Source: an uncultured Bacilli bacterium (lineage in GTDB: Bacteria > Bacillota_I > Bacilli_A > RF39 > UBA660). Taken from it: 16,935 nucleotides of DNA. The notes below the pieces were generated by a model. It was not told where the DNA came from, did no database searches, and saw only the letters and a program-made list of their open reading frames with translations. Within the stretch, counting starts at the first letter, position 1; every line of letters begins with the position of its first letter. The translations under genes and the position numbers were made by a program. The stretch covers positions 1 to 16,935 of the forward strand of contig CALVPL010000006.1 of NCBI GenBank assembly GCA_944351315.1, in the 5' to 3' direction. Below are positions 1-6,809 of this stretch, piece after piece.

Positions 1-1
1 T

Positions 2-694
2 TTGATAAAAGAAGTAACCGAGGCTTCAATGGTTGATGCCGTTGACCTCGCTTACTATCGTCAAAGTGGTGAATTAAAAATTAACCGTGAAAAATTTGTT
101 GAAAGCTTTATCAGAAGATTCGCTGAAAATGTAGCTTTAAACACTTATAAAATTGATTTTTATGCAATTTATGAATCTCCTCCAAAAGTGAGTGTGCGTG
201 TTACAACTCAAACTTCTAGTTATACGATCGCATCCGATTCTACTTCATTTGATATCATTAATGAAGTCGATGCAATCCTAGAATTAGATGGCAACGTAAC
301 TGCTGGAGGAAGTTTCGATAATACAATCGATGGAAGTACTGGTAGTGGAGGATCTAGTTCAAATGGTTCAAACAATGGTGGATCTAACACTGGTGGTGGA
401 AGTGGAGATTCTGGAACCGATTATGAAGAAGGAGAATATCCATTAGGTTCAGCTAACATGTCTGATTTAAGAGAAATTTTAGAAGAAAATGAAGACGATT
501 TCTACAATACAGAATATATAGGAAATGGTACTCGATATACATTAACAGATTATAATGATTTTGTTGATAAAATGATCATGTATTATGCTGCAAAATACGA
601 CTATGATGAAGACGATTTCTTAAGAGGAGACGTTGAATATCTATGTGAAGATCTATATAACTCAGTTGATCATACTTTTATTAGACAAGACTAG
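2..694 (+). CDS. TadE-like pseudopilin/pilus accessory protein, 5' end outside window
   Basis: The reading frame is open to the first base, so the true start and any N-terminal membrane segment lie upstream. About 230 residues are visible. The first ~95 form an alpha/beta region (EASMVDAVDLAYYRQSGELK, then a charged helix and beta strands) that looks like the soluble part of a TadE/TadG-type pseudopilin. Residues ~97-142 are a Gly/Ser/Asn-rich low-complexity linker. The last ~85 residues are acidic and rich in Tyr and Asp. It ends 18 bases before a CpaB-like gene whose AGGAGG site (700-705) follows the stop directly, so it belongs to the same operon as the pilus machinery. The role as a pilus component is inferred from position and composition; I do not recognise the exact family. 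Confidence 0.6.
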   Translation: MIKEVTEASMVDAVDLAYYRQSGELKINREKFVESFIRRFAENVALNTYKIDFYAIYESPPKVSVRVTTQTSSYTIASDSTSFDIINEVDAILELDGNVTAGGSFDNTIDGSTGSGGSSSNGSNNGGSNTGGGSGDSGTDYEEGEYPLGSANMSDLREILEENEDDFYNTEYIGNGTRYTLTDYNDFVDKMIMYYAAKYDYDEDDFLRGDVEYLCEDLYNSVDHTFIRQD

Positions 695-712
695 TAATGA
701 GGAGGAATAGAA

Positions 713-1534
713 ATGGGAAATATACTAGTAAAAATCAAACGGTTTTTTCAAAATAAAAATACAGTAACAATCATATGTGTACTAGCAGGTATTTTAGTAC
801 TTTATGTCGGATACAATTGGCGAGTTAGCTCAGCCACACAACCTGTATCTATTCCTTATGCGAAACAAGTACTAGAGTCTAGACATACTATTACGAAAGA
901 TGATATTGGCTATATTGATGTTGCAAGTTCTGTTGTAGCTAAAATGCCAAATATAATTCGTAATGCCAATCAATTAATCGGGAAAGAAGTAACTTATGGA
1001 AATACCATTCAACAAAATAGTTTCTTCTTTCAAACCGATGTTGAAGATCCAGTAAAAAATGAAGAAAATGCATCAAAAATATTAGATATGGAAGATGGAT
1101 ATTCACCAATTACAATTGAAGTAGATTTCCATACAACTTATGGAAATGCTATGTATCCAGGAAACTATATCGATCTATGGTTTAGTGGTCAAGATGCAAG
1201 TAATCGTTTTATGTATGGAAAATTTATTCAGAGTATTAAAATCCTATCTGTAGATGATAGTAGTGGATATTCTGTATTTGAAACAGGAGCAGAAGCTAGA
1301 ACGCCAAAATATTTAGTATTTGCTGTTCCAGATGAATTAAGAACTCTTATTAACAATGCAAGTGAAATAGGAGAATTAGTTCCAGTTCCAAGAAATAAAT
1401 CTTATTCTTCAAACCCAGGAGAAACAAAAATAGCAAGTACATATCTTCAAAATTATATTTTATCTCAAACAGCTATAATAAATGATAATAATAACAACAA
1501 TAACAATAATCAAGTTATAGAAGGTGAGGAATAA
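713..1534 (+). CDS. CpaB/RcpC-like SAF-domain pilus assembly protein (copy 1)
   Basis: This 273-residue protein has a basic N-terminus (KIKRFFQNKN), one membrane segment at residues ~17-34, and then an extracytoplasmic region. The SAF-like part spans ~45-110, with the pattern VPYAK/IPYAK, an R-H-x-I-T-x-x-D-I-G-Y block and LIGKEVTYGN, as in CpaB/RcpC proteins of Tad pili. In Gram-negative bacteria RcpC works with the secretin. Here there is no secretin, so it more likely organises pilus passage through the cell wall (inference). The C-terminus carries a run of eight Asn codons (AAT/AAC) before VIEGEE. The ribosome binding site GAGGAGG lies 7 bases before the ATG. It is a clear paralog of the next gene. 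Confidence 0.8.
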   Translation: MGNILVKIKRFFQNKNTVTIICVLAGILVLYVGYNWRVSSATQPVSIPYAKQVLESRHTITKDDIGYIDVASSVVAKMPNIIRNANQLIGKEVTYGNTIQQNSFFFQTDVEDPVKNEENASKILDMEDGYSPITIEVDFHTTYGNAMYPGNYIDLWFSGQDASNRFMYGKFIQSIKILSVDDSSGYSVFETGAEARTPKYLVFAVPDELRTLINNASEIGELVPVPRNKSYSSNPGETKIASTYLQNYILSQTAIINDNNNNNNNNQVIEGEE

Positions 1535-1535
1535 G

Positions 1536-2354
1536 ATGAATAGTTTTTTAACAAAATTCAAACGTTTTATAAGCAATAAAAATACAGTTACTATCCTTTG
1601 TGTAGTCGTTGGTTTAGTAGTTTTATATATAGGATATAATTATCGTGTTGAATCAAAAATCAATCCTCGAACTGTTCCTTATGCAAAAGTGGATTTAGAA
1701 GCACGTCATATAATTACAGCTGAAGACATTGGATATATGGAAGTAAATAGCGATGTTTTAAGTAGAGCAACAAACCTAATTACCGATCGTAATGAGTTAA
1801 TCGGAAAAGAAGTAACTTATGGAAATAACATTCCTAAAAATGGTTTGTTTTATGAAGGAGACGTTACAGATCCTTCCTTATCTCCAGATTATGTGTTAAA
1901 CGATATTAAAGATGGATATACAGTTTTTTCATTATCTGTGGATTCAGCAAGTACCTATGGAAACTCAATCCATAAAAACGATTACATCGATTTATGGTTT
2001 AAAGGAACAGACGATACGAACAAGATTATTTATGCAAATCTTGTCGAAAGTATTCAAGTTCTAGATGTTCGAGATAATGAAGCAGCATCGCTAGAAACTT
2101 CTGGTGGAACAACACCAAGTGAACTATTATTTGCTGTACCAGATGAACTTTATAGTTTATTAGTAAAAGCTCAAGCAATAGGTGAATTGGAAGCCGTACC
2201 GCGTAACAAATCTTATACAGCCAATCCTGGTGAAACAAAAGTTGCAAGTGAAACAGTTAAAAATTTCATTTTAACAAAATCTGCAACAATACCAGAAGAT
2301 ACAATAACTTCAGATGATCCAACTGAAGAAGACAATCAAGATCAAGAACAATAA
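1536..2354 (+). CDS. CpaB/RcpC-like SAF-domain pilus assembly protein (copy 2)
   Basis: This 272-residue tandem paralog of the preceding gene shares the basic N-terminus, the membrane segment at ~17-34, the R-H-x-I-T-x-x-D-I-G-Y block, LIGKEVTYGN, and a late VPRNKSYxxNPGETK motif. The ATG at 1536 is preferred over an in-frame GTG at 1524. The GTG lies inside the AAGGTGAGGA ribosome binding region and inside the upstream gene, while the ATG is correctly spaced behind it. Only one base separates the upstream stop (1532-1534) from this start, so the two are translationally coupled. The C-terminus is acidic (Asp/Glu/Thr rich) where copy 1 has poly-Asn. The copies may form a hetero-oligomer or act at different stages; this is inference. 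Confidence 0.8.
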   Translation: MNSFLTKFKRFISNKNTVTILCVVVGLVVLYIGYNYRVESKINPRTVPYAKVDLEARHIITAEDIGYMEVNSDVLSRATNLITDRNELIGKEVTYGNNIPKNGLFYEGDVTDPSLSPDYVLNDIKDGYTVFSLSVDSASTYGNSIHKNDYIDLWFKGTDDTNKIIYANLVESIQVLDVRDNEAASLETSGGTTPSELLFAVPDELYSLLVKAQAIGELEAVPRNKSYTANPGETKVASETVKNFILTKSATIPEDTITSDDPTEEDNQDQEQ

Positions 2355-2376
2355 ATGATAGAAGGGATGACTATTC

Positions 2377-3489
2377 ATGAATGATGCTATATTTTCTCAA
2401 TTAGATTTTGGGCCCTTAGATGAATTTTTAAAGGAAGACAATATTACCGATATTTCTTATAGTAACGGCGGTCAAGTTTGGTTAAAATCCTTAGATAAAG
2501 GTGTTTATCAAGCAAACCGCCCAGAAATCAATAATGCTTTAATGGAAAAACTTGCTTTCCAATGTGCCAATGTTATGGGAAAAACATTTAATATGGCTCA
2601 TCCATTTCTAGATGCTGAAAGTGCTGAATTACGTTTAAACTTTATCCATGAATCGATTGCTACGAATGGAATCGCTTGTGTTATTCGTAAAACACCAGCC
2701 AAAATTCGTTTAAATAGGGAAAAGTTAATTAATGAAAAATATGTATCGGAAGATCTATTAAATTTTTTATTAAAATGTGTTGAAGGACATGCCAATATTA
2801 TTGTAAGTGGAGAAACGGGTTCAGGTAAAACCGAGCTAGTAAAATATCTAGCTTCTCATACAAAAGAAAATGAAAAAATTATTACCATTGAAGATACTCT
2901 AGAACTTCACTTAGATCGCATCTTCCCACATCGCGATATTGTAGCAATGAAAACAAATAACATTGCAAGCTACTCTGATGTATTGGTAACTTGTATGCGA
3001 CAAAATCCTATTTGGATCTTATTATCTGAGGTTCGTAGTGCTGAGGCAGTTATGGCTGTCCGTAACTCAATTTCTTCTGGACACCACATTCTTTCAACCA
3101 TTCACTCCGATAAAGCAAGTTTAATTCCAATGCGTATGTTTGCTCTTATTGAAAGTAATATTGATGTTGAACAATTCGTTACAACCATTCACCGATATGT
3201 TCAAATAGGTATTTACGTCAAAGGGTACATGAGTAAAGAATTAGGTCGTTTTCAACGTGAGATTTTAGAAGTATGTGAGTTTTATGTCGACGATAATAAC
3301 AAACCGCAAGTAAATACCATTTACAAAAAGACCTTAACTGGCGAAATTACTATGAACAATCCAACAAAATATTTAAGAGATTATCTTGGAATCAGTGGTA
3401 TCGTATTAGAAGATGATATTTTCCATTTAGAAACAAACCAACAAGAAAAAGAAATGCCTAAATTAAATGATACGATTGAAACATTATAA
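2377..3489 (+). CDS. CpaF/TadA-family pilus assembly ATPase
   Basis: This is a 370-residue secretion ATPase of the VirB11/CpaF/TadA family, the cytoplasmic motor for pilin polymerisation. The N-terminal domain (~10-115) includes the arginine-rich LRLNFIHESIATNG..CVIRKT stretch typical of the family. Walker A is GETGSGKT at residues 145-152, Walker B is WILLSEVR at 213-220 with Glu218, and the His box HHILSTIHSD is at 236-245. The usual family Walker B reads GEVRG; here it is SEVRS, a mild departure. The protein is shorter than many CpaF proteins because it lacks an extended N-terminal region. GAAGGG at 2361-2366 is the ribosome binding site. It lies between the CpaB and TadB/TadC genes, the expected neighbourhood. 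Confidence 0.9.
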   Translation: MNDAIFSQLDFGPLDEFLKEDNITDISYSNGGQVWLKSLDKGVYQANRPEINNALMEKLAFQCANVMGKTFNMAHPFLDAESAELRLNFIHESIATNGIACVIRKTPAKIRLNREKLINEKYVSEDLLNFLLKCVEGHANIIVSGETGSGKTELVKYLASHTKENEKIITIEDTLELHLDRIFPHRDIVAMKTNNIASYSDVLVTCMRQNPIWILLSEVRSAEAVMAVRNSISSGHHILSTIHSDKASLIPMRMFALIESNIDVEQFVTTIHRYVQIGIYVKGYMSKELGRFQREILEVCEFYVDDNNKPQVNTIYKKTLTGEITMNNPTKYLRDYLGISGIVLEDDIFHLETNQQEKEMPKLNDTIETL

Positions 3490-3507
3490 AAGAAAGAAGG
3501 GTTTGAA

Positions 3508-4404
3508 ATGATTGAATTGATAATATTGATTGGTTTAGCCGTTTTCGCTTTAACTTATCGATTTAATAATGGAGAAAATATTTATAGGTTTCTCGTAACT
3601 CAGGCAAGTTCAGTATATGATAAATATGCTCCTTATAGCTTTAAAGAAGTACGAGCTAAAACGAAAGAGTTAGGCCAAGAATATACACCAAGACAATACA
3701 TGACTCAAGTGATTATATTTGCTGTCGTATCATTTGGAATTACCTATTTATATTTTTACAATATCATTGTTTCAATCATTTATTGTTTGATTGCCATCGC
3801 ATTTATTCCTTACTTAGCTTATCTGCGATGCCAAAAAGTTTATAGTGAATTCATATTTGAACAAGTACAAATATATACGACAAATGTCATCATGGAATTT
3901 AATACAACTCAAAGTTTCGTAAAATCCTTAGAAGGTGTAAGAGATTCAGGAATTCTAGAAAATCCAGTTTTAGAAGACGTAAAAACAATGATTGATATGT
4001 CTTACCAAAATGGAACAATCGATGAATCTATTGAATTTTTTAATCATAAATATCCATATTATATGGTAAAAAATATGAATCAATTATTTTTACAAATTAC
4101 TAAAGAAGGTGCAAAAGACTCTGGACAAGCTCTAGAAAATATGTCCATGGATATCGATGCTTTAGTAGAAGGAGTTTACCGTGATCAAATTGACCGAAAA
4201 GAATTCCATAGAAGATTCGTTACATTTGGATTAGCTTTATTTTTACTCGTTATGGCCATGCAATTTCTACTAGGAACAGACTCCTATATCGAACTTTTAG
4301 ATATGTGGTATGTTCAACTTATTTTACATGCCATCATCATAATTAATAGCTTTTTCCTAGTTTCCGGTGAAAAATTCTATTATGAAGATGTGGGGGTGGA
4401 ATAA
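3508..4404 (+). CDS. TadB-like type II secretion F-domain platform protein
   Basis: This 298-residue integral membrane protein has an N-terminal membrane segment (~2-17), a closely spaced pair at ~66-104, a cytoplasmic helical T2SSF-like domain (~110-235), and two C-terminal membrane segments (~240-258 and ~266-286). This arrangement, together with its position directly after the CpaF-type ATPase and before a second protein of the same build, supports a TadB-type inner-membrane platform component. Sequence identity to TadB is not obvious by eye, so the assignment rests on topology and gene order. AGAAGG at 3495-3500 is the ribosome binding site. Its TAA overlaps the next gene's ATG by one base. 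Confidence 0.75.
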   Translation: MIELIILIGLAVFALTYRFNNGENIYRFLVTQASSVYDKYAPYSFKEVRAKTKELGQEYTPRQYMTQVIIFAVVSFGITYLYFYNIIVSIIYCLIAIAFIPYLAYLRCQKVYSEFIFEQVQIYTTNVIMEFNTTQSFVKSLEGVRDSGILENPVLEDVKTMIDMSYQNGTIDESIEFFNHKYPYYMVKNMNQLFLQITKEGAKDSGQALENMSMDIDALVEGVYRDQIDRKEFHRRFVTFGLALFLLVMAMQFLLGTDSYIELLDMWYVQLILHAIIIINSFFLVSGEKFYYEDVGVE

Positions 4405-5192
4405 TGTATTGGGAGATTTTTATACTTGCGGCTGTATTATTATTTTTATTAAACTATACAGGAAAAATCAGTGCAAATCGTTTTGTTTCAGATAATGAAG
4501 TATATTTTAGAAGACTAAAAGAAAGTGATTGGGATTTCTATGTCAAAGCAAAATATGGCGATACTCAAAATCCAGATTTTCTCTTTAATAAAAGAATTAA
4601 AAACGGTTTAATAACAATTTTTGTTGTTTTATGTTTCCTAATTTCTAATCTATCTTATATAACTATTTTATTTAGTTTATTAGCAGGATATCTAGTATTT
4701 AAAATGGATTATTCAAGCATTAAAAAATATTATAAAAGACATTTAAATGAAATAGATGCCATGTTACCACATTATTTAAAGAGTTTGGAAATCCTAATTC
4801 AACACTACACAGTTCCAGTAGCCCTTGGAAAATCTATTGATGATGCTCCACCAATTTTTAAAGAAGGTTTACAAGAACTTATCAATCAAATCAATCAAGG
4901 TGATGATACAATCCAACCATACATGCAATTTGCTAAAACCTATCCCGTAAGAGATTCAATGCGAATGATGCGTCTTTTATATCGTCTATCTTTAGGACGA
5001 CAAGAACACAAACAAGAACAATTGTTAACTTTTTCAAGAACAATTTCCAATTTACAACAAAAAGCTCGTGAATTAAAATACAAACAACGTCTAGAAAAAA
5101 TGGAAAGCAAAACTATGAAAATGTTAATTACCACCGGTTTAGGAGTAATGGTGTTATTGATATTTGCAGTTTTAATGTTAATGAATATGTAA
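4404..5192 (+). CDS. TadC-like type II secretion F-domain platform protein
   Basis: This 262-residue membrane protein starts inside the stop codon of the preceding gene (TAATG), which indicates translational coupling. It has an N-terminal membrane segment (~3-17), a hydrophobic pair around 67-103, a cytoplasmic helical domain with conserved-looking YLKSLEILIQ and a highly basic, Gln-rich helix at ~195-237, and a final membrane anchor at ~240-260. TadB and TadC normally sit side by side and together form the platform on which the ATPase acts, so the pair fits. No transcription terminator follows; instead a strong promoter for the pilin genes begins a few bases downstream. Confidence 0.75.
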   Translation: MYWEIFILAAVLLFLLNYTGKISANRFVSDNEVYFRRLKESDWDFYVKAKYGDTQNPDFLFNKRIKNGLITIFVVLCFLISNLSYITILFSLLAGYLVFKMDYSSIKKYYKRHLNEIDAMLPHYLKSLEILIQHYTVPVALGKSIDDAPPIFKEGLQELINQINQGDDTIQPYMQFAKTYPVRDSMRMMRLLYRLSLGRQEHKQEQLLTFSRTISNLQQKARELKYKQRLEKMESKTMKMLITTGLGVMVLLIFAVLMLMNM

Positions 5193-5197
5193 TTTAA

Positions 5198-5226
5198 TTG
5201 ATATTTTTCCAAAAAAAAGTTATAAT
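5198..5226 (+). promoter_or_regulatory. Strong SigA-type promoter for the pilin-like genes
   Basis: The -35 is TTGATA (5198-5203) and the -10 is a perfect TATAAT (5221-5226), with the optimal 17-base spacer. It lies in the short gap after the TadC-like gene, and an AGGAGGT ribosome binding site (5238-5244) follows before the ATG at 5254. This would allow the structural pilin-like genes to be made at a higher level than the upstream assembly machinery, as expected for pilus subunits. Confidence 0.8.
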
Positions 5227-5253
5227 AATAAAAGAGTAGGAGGTTTATGATAT

Positions 5254-5514
5254 ATGAAGGAAGCAACAGGTGAATTAAATATGACAGTTGTAACTGTAGT
5301 AGCAATTGCTGCAGTAGCTGCATTCTTTTATGCCTTTATTTGGCCTGGTATTCAAGAATCCATTGAAAGAAGTACTTATTGTGCAACCGCTTCATGTGGA
5401 GAATGTAAAGATTCTACAAATGGTAAACAAAAATGTCAATGTGAATATACAGACAAAAATGGCGAAGTAAAACAAATTGAATGTGAATTCCAATATACTG
5501 AAGGAAACGCATAA
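5254..5514 (+). CDS. Small pilin-like protein, six cysteines (copy 1)
   Basis: This 86-residue protein has a very short N-terminus MKEATGELN followed by a hydrophobic helix (~10-30, ending in FIWPGI), the size and layout of a Flp-type pilin or minor pseudopilin. The exported part contains six cysteines (43, 48, 51, 61, 63, 77) in a C-x4-C-x2-C-x9-C-x-C-x13-C pattern, suggesting disulfides outside the cell. Gly6 could be the last residue of a prepilin leader, but the canonical Glu at +5 is absent. It sits directly behind a consensus promoter with an ideal ribosome binding site, so high expression and a role as a major subunit are plausible (inference). It is a paralog of the next gene. Confidence 0.75.
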   Translation: MKEATGELNMTVVTVVAIAAVAAFFYAFIWPGIQESIERSTYCATASCGECKDSTNGKQKCQCEYTDKNGEVKQIECEFQYTEGNA

Positions 5515-5529
5515 TAGAAAGGAAAAGAA

Positions 5530-5769
5530 ATGAAAGAAGCTACAGGAGAATTAAATGCTACCGTATTTGTAGTAATAGCCGTAGCTTCTCTTGTAGTTTT
5601 TTTCTATACAACTATTTGGCCAGCAATTCGTAATAATTTAAATGAAAATACCGCATGTAGTCGAGCTATTTGTGCAAAAACTCCAAATGCAGATGGCAGA
5701 ACAGTCGATTGTTATGTCATGGAAAATGGACAAAGATCAGAGACCTTTACCTGTGTTTGGAAAGGCTAA
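5530..5769 (+). CDS. Small pilin-like protein, four cysteines (copy 2)
   Basis: This 79-residue paralog of the preceding gene has the same MKEATGELN start, a hydrophobic helix at ~11-30 and the same FFYxxIWPxI end of the helix. The soluble part is different and has four cysteines (43, 48, 61, 75); the first two match copy 1 in position and the last two are near copy 1's 61 and 77, so the disulfide scaffold seems partly kept. The ribosome binding site is GAAAGG at 5517-5522. It is co-transcribed with copy 1, with a gap of only 15 bases. It is likely a minor subunit or an alternative pilin; the function is inferred from context. Confidence 0.75.
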   Translation: MKEATGELNATVFVVIAVASLVVFFYTTIWPAIRNNLNENTACSRAICAKTPNADGRTVDCYVMENGQRSETFTCVWKG

Positions 5770-5786
5770 TAGGAGGTTGGTAGAGT

Positions 5787-6314
5787 ATGAGAGAAGCCAT
5801 AGGCGGAACCTGGCTATTCCAAATAGTAATCGTATTTATTTTACTATTTACAGGTTTTATGTGCCTTACAATTAATCGCTCTAAAGCGTTTAATGTAAAA
5901 GATCAAATCATTCAAACAATTCAAAATTATAACGGTATCAACGTCCAAGATGGTTACGACGAGTATAATTCGGATGCTTTTTCCGAAATTGTTGGTTATA
6001 TAAAAGAAAATTCTTTTCGAACTACCGGAAGATCTCCAGGTGATGAAATAATTAATGGTGAAAATGTCTCTTACGAATGTTACGATCGTAATGGAAAATT
6101 ATTACCCAAAAATAGTGATTTAGCTGTATTTTGCATAGCTCCCATAGATATTAGTACAGAAGCTTGTTCAGGTCCAGATTGTTTTAATGAATTACCTAAA
6201 ATGACTTATTATCGTGTCGTAGTATTTTATCAACTTGATTTACCAGTATTCGGCGATTTATTTAATTTTAAAGTTGTCGGAGACACGAAAACTTTATATG
6301 GAGATCCATTATGA
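5787..6314 (+). CDS. TadE-like pseudopilin (copy 1)
   Basis: This 175-residue protein starts MREAIGGTW, has one hydrophobic helix (~9-28), then INRSKAF and an extracytoplasmic domain with five cysteines (26, 98, 116, 127, 132). Near the C-terminus it carries a LPVFGDLFNFKVVGDTKTL block that recurs in the next protein, showing the two are paralogs. Single N-terminal helix, beta-rich exported domain and position among pilin genes support a TadE/TadF-type minor pseudopilin. AGGAGGT at 5771-5777 is the ribosome binding site. The stop is TGA and overlaps the next start (ATGA), so the two proteins are coupled and probably made in equal amounts. Confidence 0.7.
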   Translation: MREAIGGTWLFQIVIVFILLFTGFMCLTINRSKAFNVKDQIIQTIQNYNGINVQDGYDEYNSDAFSEIVGYIKENSFRTTGRSPGDEIINGENVSYECYDRNGKLLPKNSDLAVFCIAPIDISTEACSGPDCFNELPKMTYYRVVVFYQLDLPVFGDLFNFKVVGDTKTLYGDPL

Positions 6315-6799
6315 GACAAGCGATAGGAACGACCTGGATATTACAATTAGTAATCATTTTCATGCTAATATTTGTAGCTTTTTTAGCTTTATCCATAAAT
6401 TATACGAAAGCATTTAAAATAAAAAACGACGTCGTTACAATGATCGAAAAATACGAAGGAGTTAGCGATGGCGAAGATGGAAGTGTTTCCATTATAAACA
6501 ACTATTTACGGTACAACAACTATACCGTAATGGGATCTTGTGAAACTGGCGATTACGGAGTTCAAAATTTAGATGATCCAGTTTTACGACCTGTTCAAGC
6601 TGGTGAAAAATATTTCTATTGTGTTAGAAAAATCTCAACAAGTACCGATGCTCTAGAAGATCGAGCAAAATATAATGTAAGATTATTTTTTAAATTTAGT
6701 CTTCCAGTAATCGGCAACATCTTTACGTTTCAAGTAGAAGGAACGACAATTAATTTGACACATCCTGTTAATGACATACCAGAAGTTTACGAAGGATAG
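6311..6799 (+). CDS. TadE-like pseudopilin (copy 2)
   Basis: This 162-residue paralog of the preceding protein starts MRQAIGTTW, has a hydrophobic helix at ~10-28, then INYTKAFKIKND, matching the other copy's spacing of Lys-Ala-Phe. The C-terminal block LPVIGNIFTFQVEGTTINL aligns with the other copy. Only two cysteines (77, 104) remain in the exported domain. A GGAGA site (6300-6304) inside the upstream gene serves as its ribosome binding site, and the reading frames overlap by four bases. The TAG stop lies next to the AGGAGG of the TadZ-like gene. It is probably a partner pseudopilin of copy 1. Confidence 0.7.
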   Translation: MRQAIGTTWILQLVIIFMLIFVAFLALSINYTKAFKIKNDVVTMIEKYEGVSDGEDGSVSIINNYLRYNNYTVMGSCETGDYGVQNLDDPVLRPVQAGEKYFYCVRKISTSTDALEDRAKYNVRLFFKFSLPVIGNIFTFQVEGTTINLTHPVNDIPEVYEG

Positions 6800-6809
6800 G
6801 AGGAAAAAA

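Noticed and set aside
2026..2247. Open frame on the - strand inside CpaB-like copy 2
   Set aside because: Antisense shadow of a well-supported gene; hydrophobic Leu/His-rich composition without a ribosome binding site.
4940..5323. Long - strand frame across the TadC-like gene end and the pilin promoter
   Set aside because: Antisense to two supported genes and to a consensus promoter; Leu/Gln repeats are typical of the reverse of AT-rich coding sequence.
5642..5875. Alternative frame overlapping the small pilin and pseudopilin genes
   Set aside because: Overlaps two genes with proper starts and paralogs; no own ribosome binding site.
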